Positions 5,385 to 10,658 of a stretch of 10,658 bases of DNA are shown piece by piece. Location: contig JAFNWA010000286.1 in NCBI GenBank assembly GCA_017383665.1, positions 1 to 10,658 on the forward strand. Direction: 5' to 3'. A model generated the notes under the pieces. It was not told where the DNA came from, searched no databases, and worked only from the letters and a program-made list of their open reading frames with translations. The first letter of the stretch is position 1. Each line of letters begins with the position of its first letter. This stretch comes from Bacteroidaceae bacterium. GTDB lineage: Bacteria > Bacteroidota > Bacteroidia > Bacteroidales > Bacteroidaceae. A program made the position numbers and the translations under genes.

Positions 5385-6842
5385 ATGGAAAAGATTCATT
5401 TGCAACCCGAATCACTCTTCGGGTATTTCTTGAAAATAAGCGAAATTCCGCGTGGTTCAAAGAACGAGGCACAGATATCGGCCTACTTGCAGAACTTCGG
5501 TAAGGAGTTGGGTTATGAAACAATTGCCGATGAAGTGGGCAATGTCTTGATAAAGAAACCGGCTTCCCCAGGTTTCGAGAACAGGAAAACAATAATTCTG
5601 CAAGGTCACATGGATATGGTATGTGACAAACGCCCCGATGTGCAGCATGATTTCACAAAGGACCCTATAACGACTTGGGTCGATGGCGAGTGGCTCAAGG
5701 CTCAAGGGACGACGCTTGGTGCCGACAATGGTATAGGAGTAGCTGCAGCAATGGCTATTCTTGCCGACCGTAACTTGCAGCATGGCCCTATTAACTGCTT
5801 GTTTACAATTGACGAGGAAACAGGACTTACAGGCGCCGAGGCTCTTGCTCCCGAATTGTTGCAGGGTGATATCCTTGTGAATCTCGACAGTGAGGACGAG
5901 GGCGAAATGTTCATTGGCTGTGCCGGTGGTGTTTGTAATTATGCCGAGTTTAAACATATGTGGACGAGTGTAGGTGGTAATATGTTCTTTATGAAAGTAG
6001 ATATCAACGCTCTCACTGGTGGCCACTCTGGTGATGATATCAATAAGAACCGTGCCAATGCTAACAAGCTGCTTTGTCGTTTTCTTGCTCGTGTTGCCGC
6101 AAAGTATGAATTCTATCTTTGCGACATTACCGGTGGCAGTCTTCACAATGCTATTCCTCGCGATGCATCGGCTGTCTTTGCAATTCCTGCTGCAGAAAAG
6201 GAGAATGTGCGTGTCGATTTCAATATATTTGCTGCAGAGGTGCAGGATGAGTATAGCGTGACTGAACCTACAATGCGCTTTACCCTGCAGAGTACCGACC
6301 CTGTTGCACGCGCCATTGATCCTAAGGTAACGGATAAACTGTTACGCGCTGTCTGTGCTGTGTTCAACGGGGTGTTTGCAATGAGTCAGGATGTGCCGGG
6401 TCTTGTTGAGACATCGAGTAACCTCGCATCCATCAAGCGTGTATCGGATAGCGTGATAATGGTTACCACAAGTCAGCGTAGCTCTATTGAATCTGCTCGT
6501 GATTTTGTTTCCGATTCTGTTCGTGCTGCTTTTGAACTTGCGGGTGCAAAGGTTACCACAAAGGGCAAATATCCAGGTTGGAAACCAAACATGAAGTCCG
6601 CGATATTGAAGGTGGCTTGCGAAACCTACAAGCAGCTTTTTGGTGAAGAGGCAAAGATTAAGGCGATACATGCCGGTCTTGAGTGTGGCCTTTTCCTTGA
6701 GAAGGCACCGCACCTTGACATGATATCGTTCGGTCCCACAATGCGTGGTGTACACTCGCCCGACGAACGCTTGCACATTGCTTCGACCGAGCGCTGGTGG
6801 CGCCATCTCTTGCTCTTGCTCGAGAATGCTCCTGCAAAGTGA
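5385..6842 (+). CDS. pepD: Aminoacyl-histidine dipeptidase (M20C family)
   Basis: The 485-residue protein is a cytoplasmic di-zinc dipeptidase of the carnosinase-like M20C family, which splits Xaa-His and other dipeptides; length matches E. coli PepD (485). The metal and catalytic residues are all visible: His75 and Asp77 in GHMDMVC, bridging Asp114 in LGADNGIG, the catalytic and metal glutamates in DEETG (Glu144, Glu145), Asp168 in NLDSEDEGE, and His457 in GVHSPDER. The lid-domain GGHSGDD (His214) is also intact. The start at 5385 gives the typical N-terminus, in which the peptidase begins with a short helix and then the SEIPRGSKNE segment. It is divergent from the small membrane protein gene across 189 bases in which I found no confident promoter. 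A lipoprotein gene follows 55 bases downstream with no terminator between, so read-through is possible. Confidence 0.95.
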   Translation: MEKIHLQPESLFGYFLKISEIPRGSKNEAQISAYLQNFGKELGYETIADEVGNVLIKKPASPGFENRKTIILQGHMDMVCDKRPDVQHDFTKDPITTWVDGEWLKAQGTTLGADNGIGVAAAMAILADRNLQHGPINCLFTIDEETGLTGAEALAPELLQGDILVNLDSEDEGEMFIGCAGGVCNYAEFKHMWTSVGGNMFFMKVDINALTGGHSGDDINKNRANANKLLCRFLARVAAKYEFYLCDITGGSLHNAIPRDASAVFAIPAAEKENVRVDFNIFAAEVQDEYSVTEPTMRFTLQSTDPVARAIDPKVTDKLLRAVCAVFNGVFAMSQDVPGLVETSSNLASIKRVSDSVIMVTTSQRSSIESARDFVSDSVRAAFELAGAKVTTKGKYPGWKPNMKSAILKVACETYKQLFGEEAKIKAIHAGLECGLFLEKAPHLDMISFGPTMRGVHSPDERLHIASTERWWRHLLLLLENAPAK

Positions 6843-6897
6843 TGTGTGTGCAATAAAAAAGACTTTTCATCGTTAATGTACTACAGATAAAAAAGCG

Positions 6898-8343
6898 ATG
6901 ATAAAGAAACTGGTATTGTTATATATAAGTATCTTATCGGTATTCCTCGTTTCTTGTAACGAGGATGCCGATTTCTCTTCCAACCCTTCGTTGCGTTTGG
7001 AATTCTCGTGTGATACGGTATCATTTGACACCCTTTTTACCGATGTGATGTCGTCAACGGCAAAGTTCGTGGTGCATAACCGTAACGAAAATTCGTTGCG
7101 CATTAGCACTGTACGGTTACAGAGTGGTGGCGATGCCGGTTTTAGTGTGCTCGTTGATGGGCAATACGGCAGTATGATGCGTGACATAGAAATCCGTGCC
7201 AAGGACAGCCTTTATGTTCTGGCATCTGTGACTGTGGACCGCAACAATGGCAATGTGCCTATTATGGTCAAGGATTCATTGCTCTTTACCCTTGAAAGTG
7301 GTGTGCAACAGGGAGTTCTGTTGCTTGCCTATGGGCGCGATGTCACTTTTTTGCGTGGACATGCCTTCCTTACGGACACTACTCTCGCTGCAGGGCATTA
7401 TGTGGTGTATGACAGCCTTACAATTGCACAGGGCGCCACGCTCTCGCTTGCCCCGGGGACAACTCTTTATTTCCATGACAAATCTTTCATGAGAGTTGAT
7501 GGAACTCTACAGGCTGTGGGTACGGTGGATGCTCCTATAGTTTTCCGTGGTGACCGCACTGATAAAATGTTTTCATACCTGCCCTATGACCGCATTCCGG
7601 GGCAATGGGATGGAGTGGTATTCTCCTCTACCAGTAACGATAACAGGATTGCTCATTGCGATATACACAGTGCGAACTATGGCATAAAGGTGGAGCAGGG
7701 TGATACAGCAATACAACGCATAACAATAGAATCGTCAAAAGTGCAGAACTTCCACGGCAATGCGCTTGAACTTGTCATGGCGCGTGCAACAGTCACCAAT
7801 TCACTGTTTGCCAACTCGCAAGGCAATTGTGTGAAGGTCGTTGGCGGCGATGTGAGTTTTGTGCATTGCACAATTGCCAACTTCTATGTGTGGCGTCAGC
7901 GCGATGTCGCATTGGCTTTGCACAACAATATTGACGGTGCTCCTGCACCACTGCGCGGAGCACTTTTTGCCAATTGTATTATTGCAGGCTCAAAGGAGGA
8001 TGAACTCATGGGGTACATTGCAGACTTCGGTGATTCAATCCCAAATTCGATGAATTATCGTTTTGAAAATTCACTGATAAATACTGTTGATGTTGCTGAC
8101 AGTTGCTTTGTTGATGTAAAATATGATAGTGTGGCAGTGTCACCATTCGGTAAAGAGCATTTCCGATTGATTGATCATGATATTTTCGATTATGACTTCC
8201 ACCTCACATCCGAATCGACAGCGCGTAGCCTGGCAACTGAAGAGTATCTTGAAAGCCTGCCTGTTGATGTTGATGGCATACCGCGTGCTGCAGGGGCTGT
8301 GGATGCCGGCTGCTTCCAGTATGCAGAAGGTGAAGATGAGTAA
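6898..8343 (+). CDS. Lipoprotein with predicted right-handed parallel beta-helix
   Basis: The 481-residue protein has a signal peptide ending in a lipobox (FLVSC, Cys20), so it should be lipid-anchored in the envelope. After it, residues 30-120 look like an all-beta domain (FDTLFTDVMSSTAKFVVHNRN and on) of the kind that precedes such repeats, possibly Ig-like. Residues roughly 165-390 contain short beta-rungs with N, G and I/V spacing (AHCDIHSANYGIKV, VTNSLFANSQGNCVKV, FVHCTIANFYVW) typical of parallel beta-helix proteins. The C-terminus, DVDGIPRAAGAVDAGCFQY, resembles the end of beta-helix proteins with choice-of-anchor domains. No polysaccharide lyase catalytic site could be recognised, so binding or structural roles are equally possible. 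It follows pepD by 55 bases with no promoter evident, but a shared function is not obvious. It ends inside a bidirectional terminator shared with rlmH. Confidence 0.8.
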   Translation: MIKKLVLLYISILSVFLVSCNEDADFSSNPSLRLEFSCDTVSFDTLFTDVMSSTAKFVVHNRNENSLRISTVRLQSGGDAGFSVLVDGQYGSMMRDIEIRAKDSLYVLASVTVDRNNGNVPIMVKDSLLFTLESGVQQGVLLLAYGRDVTFLRGHAFLTDTTLAAGHYVVYDSLTIAQGATLSLAPGTTLYFHDKSFMRVDGTLQAVGTVDAPIVFRGDRTDKMFSYLPYDRIPGQWDGVVFSSTSNDNRIAHCDIHSANYGIKVEQGDTAIQRITIESSKVQNFHGNALELVMARATVTNSLFANSQGNCVKVVGGDVSFVHCTIANFYVWRQRDVALALHNNIDGAPAPLRGALFANCIIAGSKEDELMGYIADFGDSIPNSMNYRFENSLINTVDVADSCFVDVKYDSVAVSPFGKEHFRLIDHDIFDYDFHLTSESTARSLATEEYLESLPVDVDGIPRAAGAVDAGCFQYAEGEDE

Positions 8344-8380
8344 AACAAAATGCGCGATTTAAGTCGCGCATTTTGTTTTA
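8341..8380. terminator. Bidirectional terminator formed by both genes' stop codons
   Basis: A perfect inverted repeat has 17-base arms TAAAACAAAATGCGCGA (8341-8357) and its reverse complement (8364-8380) around a TTTAAG loop. The GC-rich stem (TGCGCGA) is flanked by A/T tracts that supply a U-run in each direction. The palindrome starts with the TAA of the lipoprotein gene and ends with the TAA of rlmH on the other strand. Confidence 0.9.
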
Positions 8381-8851
8381 CTCATGATGATATGGCAGGT
8401 GATTTATAATCGTGTATGCCCTGTAGAGCTGTTCCACGAATAGCAGGCGAATCATCTGGTGCGAGAATGTCATCTTTGAGAGCGAGAGTTTCTCGTGTGC
8501 CGCTTCATATACCTTTGGCGCGAAACCATAAGGGCCTCCAACGATGAACACTAACCGTTTGGTTGAAATGTTCTGTTTGTGTTCAATCCAAGCAGCAAAC
8601 TCGGTGGAGCGGAACTCCTTGCCACCCTCGTCGAGCAGTACAATACGGTCGCCAGGCTGCAAAGCTTTCAGAATCAGTTCCCCCTCGGCCTCCTTCTGTT
8701 GCGCCTCGCTCAGTTTTTTTGCGTTCTTCAGTTCTGGGATTATCTCAATGTCAAACTGCGCAAAGTGGCTGAGTCTTTGTGTATAATCATTTATTCCCGC
8801 TATGATGTTGTTGTCGACGGTGCGTCCCACAACAAGTAGAGTTATCTTCAT
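8378..8851 (-). CDS. rlmH: 23S rRNA (pseudouridine-1915-N3) methyltransferase RlmH
   Basis: RlmH is a small SPOUT-family methyltransferase that uses S-adenosylmethionine to methylate N3 of pseudouridine 1915 in helix 69 of 23S rRNA, on assembled 70S ribosomes. The 157-residue product matches family size. Its sequence has the standard start MKITLLVVGRT, the LDEGGKEFRSTEFA segment (73-86), FIVGGPYGF (102-110; the cofactor loop) and the conserved C-terminus SLSKMTFSHQMIRLLFVEQLYRAYTI with NHLPYHHE at the very end. An upstream ATG at 8872 in the same frame would add seven residues (MAQIGAT) not seen in the family and would place the start on top of the proposed -7 element, so I use 8851. The gene diverges from nadC and converges on the beta-helix lipoprotein gene. 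It forms part of the ribosome modification capacity along with the RluA-type enzyme. Confidence 0.96.
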   Translation of the reverse strand: MKITLLVVGRTVDNNIIAGINDYTQRLSHFAQFDIEIIPELKNAKKLSEAQQKEAEGELILKALQPGDRIVLLDEGGKEFRSTEFAAWIEHKQNISTKRLVFIVGGPYGFAPKVYEAAHEKLSLSKMTFSHQMIRLLFVEQLYRAYTIINHLPYHHE

Positions 8852-8871
8852 TGTTGCTCCGATTTGTGCCA

Positions 8872-8879
8872 CGAAGATA
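8872..8879 (-). promoter_or_regulatory. rlmH: Probable -7 element of the rlmH promoter
   Basis: On the minus strand TATCTTCG reads 8879 to 8872, identical to the nadC -7 element on the other strand. No TTTG is found 19-21 bases further upstream, so only half of the promoter is supported. The start of transcription would fall near 8865, about 14 bases before the ATG. Confidence 0.4.
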
Positions 8880-8899
8880 CAATAAAAAATAGTTTTACT

Positions 8900-8931
8900 T
8901 TTGTTCGGGTGACAATAAATGTATATCTTCG
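8900..8931 (+). promoter_or_regulatory. nadC: Promoter of nadC
   Basis: TTTG (8900-8903), a 20-base spacer and TATCTTCG (8924-8931) fit the Bacteroidota promoter with one departure (TTCG for TTTG). Transcription would begin near 8938, leaving a leader of only about 15 bases. Confidence 0.65.
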
Positions 8932-8952
8932 CAAAAATAAAACCCGAAAATT

Positions 8953-9804
8953 ATGAATGTAAAAGACGAATTGATCGATAGACTCATCGATTTGGCATTC
9001 GCCGAGGATATTGGCGACGGTGACCATACAACCCTTTCTACAATCCCTGCTGATGCAATGGGCAAAAATATGTTGCTCATCAAGGAAGACGGCGTGCTGG
9101 CCGGTGTTGAGATGGCAAAGCGTATCTTTGCCCGTTTTGATGAGGCCTTGCAGGTTGAGGTACTAATTGAGGATGGTGCCGAGGTTAAGAAGGGTGACAT
9201 TGCAATGTATGTGACCGGTAGTGTGCGTTCTTTGTTGCAGACTGAGCGTCTCATGCTTAATGTAATGCAGCGCATGAGTGGTATTGCTACAATGACCCGC
9301 CGTTATGTAAAGGAACTCGAGGGTACCGGAACACGCGTACTCGATACCCGCAAAACAACTCCGGGTATGCGCATTATGGAGAAAGAGGCTGTGCGTATCG
9401 GTGGTGGTGTGAATCACCGTATCGGTCTTTTTGATATGATTCTTATCAAGGATAACCATGTTGATTTCGCAGGTGGCATTGAGCAGGCTGTCTCTCGTGC
9501 CAAGGAGTATTGCAAGGCATGTGGCAAGGACTTGAAGATAGAGGTCGAGGTTCGTACACTCGAGGATTTGCAAAAGGTTATTGACATGGGCGGCATCCAG
9601 CGCATCATGTTCGATAACTTTGATACCGAGAAAACACGCAAGGCAGTCGAGATGGTAGCCGGCCGTTATGAGACCGAATCATCGGGTGGTATCACATTCG
9701 ACACACTTCGTGATTATGCTCTCTGTGGCGTTGATTTTATCTCTGTCGGTGCGCTCACACATTCTGTCAAGGGGCTCGACATGAGTTTTAAGGCTGTCAA
9801 ATAA
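8953..9804 (+). CDS. nadC: Nicotinate-nucleotide diphosphorylase (carboxylating), quinolinate phosphoribosyltransferase
   Basis: NadC joins quinolinate with phosphoribosyl pyrophosphate to give nicotinate mononucleotide, CO2 and pyrophosphate, the third step of de novo NAD synthesis, as a cytoplasmic dimer. The 283-residue length is normal. Visible family motifs are ERLMLN (98-103), DTRKTTPG (131-138), RIGGGVNHR (148-156), LIKDNH (164-169), EVEV (197-200), MFDN (219-222), ESSGGI (242-247) and SVGALTHS (264-271), covering the basic substrate-binding residues and the C-terminal phosphate-binding loop. The ATG at 8953 follows the promoter closely. nadA and nadB, which provide quinolinate from aspartate, are not in the window. 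No clear terminator is seen after the stop; the next gene starts 92 bases on. Confidence 0.96.
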   Translation: MNVKDELIDRLIDLAFAEDIGDGDHTTLSTIPADAMGKNMLLIKEDGVLAGVEMAKRIFARFDEALQVEVLIEDGAEVKKGDIAMYVTGSVRSLLQTERLMLNVMQRMSGIATMTRRYVKELEGTGTRVLDTRKTTPGMRIMEKEAVRIGGGVNHRIGLFDMILIKDNHVDFAGGIEQAVSRAKEYCKACGKDLKIEVEVRTLEDLQKVIDMGGIQRIMFDNFDTEKTRKAVEMVAGRYETESSGGITFDTLRDYALCGVDFISVGALTHSVKGLDMSFKAVK

Positions 9805-9896
9805 AGCCGTTTATTGATGCAATTTTGCTGTTTGCCGAATTTATTATTCTAATGTCGGTAAAATATATAACTTGCGCGGCGTAAAGCAAAAATGCA

Positions 9897-10658
9897 ATGG
9901 CCTGGAGTCTTAGAAAACGAACGGTAGAATATGTCATATACATCCTTTTCTGGGGTGTGTTGTTGCTCTCTCCGCTGTTGGGAGCATTCATGAAGTATGC
10001 CATTCAAGGAGATGATGCCTTTCTGCCTACAACAGAAGAACTCCTGTCGTTCTGGAAATTCCTGTTGCCGGCAATCATACTGTTCTTTATAAACAATAAC
10101 ATACTGATGCCTTTCCTCCTCAATAAAGAGAGGGGAAGGCATCTTGTGCTTTACCTGCTATGTGCCATTGTAGTCAGTGTTATTGTTTTTGTGGCTTTCC
10201 CTGTTGACAATCCATCATTGCCCGTCGCATCAAACATAGAGCAGTTGCCACAGTCTCTTCCAAAGGGCGAACAGAAAGTGTGGATGTTCTTCTCGGATTC
10301 CAGAAATGTGCGTATCTTGTTATCTCTCTTTGCCCTTGTATTCAATATCTGCGTGCGTCTGTTCTTCTTTACCATACGCCGTGACGAGAGTATTAAGGAA
10401 CTCGAGAAGGAGAAACTGCGCTCCGAACTCGAATATCTCAAGTATCAGATAAACCCACATTTCTTCATGAACAGCCTTAACAATATTCATGCTCTCATTG
10501 ATATTGACAAGGTGAAGGCGCAGAAAACCGTTGTTGAATTGTCGAACATGATGCGCTATGTTCTCTATGACAAATCTTCGACATATGTGCCAATGGAAAA
10601 AGAGGTTAAATTCCTGGGCAGTTATATCGACCTTATGCGCTTGCGCTATACTGACAAA
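9897..10658 (+). CDS. LytS/YehU-type sensor histidine kinase, C-terminus cut by window edge
   Basis: 254 codons are open to the window end. The first half has four predicted membrane helices (about 11-33, 52-76, 82-103 and 138-160) with no recognisable extracellular sensor domain. A short charged helix (RRDESIKELEKEKLRSELEYLK, 161-182) leads into the His_kinase domain: YQINPHFFMNSLNNI, with His188 as the expected phosphorylation site, then ELSNMMRYVLYD and the EVKFLGSYIDLMRLRY segment. This is the LytS/YehU/AgrC-like class, whose partner is usually a LytTR-domain response regulator encoded next to it; that gene would be expected just beyond the window. The ATP-binding HATPase domain is missing through truncation only. 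I chose ATG 9897 because the ATG at 9892 is out of frame and stops after 11 codons. The signal sensed is unknown. Confidence 0.92.
   Translation, partial: MAWSLRKRTVEYVIYILFWGVLLLSPLLGAFMKYAIQGDDAFLPTTEELLSFWKFLLPAIILFFINNNILMPFLLNKERGRHLVLYLLCAIVVSVIVFVAFPVDNPSLPVASNIEQLPQSLPKGEQKVWMFFSDSRNVRILLSLFALVFNICVRLFFFTIRRDESIKELEKEKLRSELEYLKYQINPHFFMNSLNNIHALIDIDKVKAQKTVVELSNMMRYVLYDKSSTYVPMEKEVKFLGSYIDLMRLRYTDK

Noticed and set aside
4980..5405. 141-residue version of the small membrane protein
   Set aside because: The extra 70 N-terminal residues read like AT-rich intergenic DNA and overlap the start of the divergent pepD gene; the ATG at 5195 directly precedes a clean membrane helix.
4999..5433. 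144-codon open frame on the plus strand
   Set aside because: It is the antisense of the small membrane protein plus the intergenic region and the first codons of pepD in another frame; it has no family features.
8852..8872. Upstream start of rlmH (MAQIGAT extension)
   Set aside because: RlmH proteins begin at MKI-LL-VG; the extension is not family-like and collides with the proposed -7 element.
8904..8948. TTCGGGT (8904-8910) and ACCCGAA (8942-8948) inverted pair at nadC
   Set aside because: Only 7 bases with 31 between and off-centre to the promoter; likely chance.
1..10658. A new defence, mobile or biosynthetic system
   Set aside because: Genes are housekeeping or envelope types with even composition; there are no nucleases, toxins, transposases, integrases or unusual enzyme clusters in view.

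Overview
The window looks like a chromosomal segment of a Bacteroidales bacterium (Bacteroidaceae/Prevotellaceae-like). Three things point there: several promoters match the Bacteroidota pattern TTTG-N19-21-TAnnTTTG (with TATCTTCG as a -7 variant), start codons lack Shine-Dalgarno sequences, and the gene families are typical of the group (M20C PepD, a Skp/OmpH-like lipoprotein, a lipid-anchored beta-helix protein, a LytS-type histidine kinase). Base composition is even across the window. No transposase, integrase, phage gene or CRISPR array was seen.

Layout. Positions 1-793 (minus) hold a BASS-family sodium symporter whose C-terminus is cut by the window edge. A 334-bp spacer follows, with the symporter promoter and a 33-bp tandem repeat. 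A two-gene minus-strand operon, 2393 to 1128, encodes a TetR regulator and an RluA-type pseudouridine synthase; its promoter overlaps two adjoining inverted repeats that look like the regulator's own operators. On the plus strand come an initiator tRNA with its own promoter and terminator, then aspartase (aspA). AspA converges on a minus-strand pair (a 71-residue single-pass membrane protein and a Skp/OmpH-like lipoprotein), the two being separated by a long bidirectional terminator.

Divergent from that pair, on the plus strand, are pepD (M20C dipeptidase) and a lipoprotein with a predicted parallel beta-helix. The lipoprotein gene converges on rlmH (minus); the shared terminator is a perfect palindrome that begins with one gene's stop codon and ends with the other's. 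rlmH and nadC diverge from a 101-bp region. The window ends inside a LytS/YehU-type membrane histidine kinase.

Functionally this is mostly housekeeping: aspartate deamination (AspA), NAD synthesis (NadC), ribosome modification (RlmH, RluA-like), translation initiation (tRNA-fMet) and dipeptide breakdown (PepD), with envelope proteins and one membrane sensor. I found no convincing new multi-gene system. The points most worth a second look are non-coding: the TetR operator pair, the 33-bp repeat and the stop-to-stop terminator.
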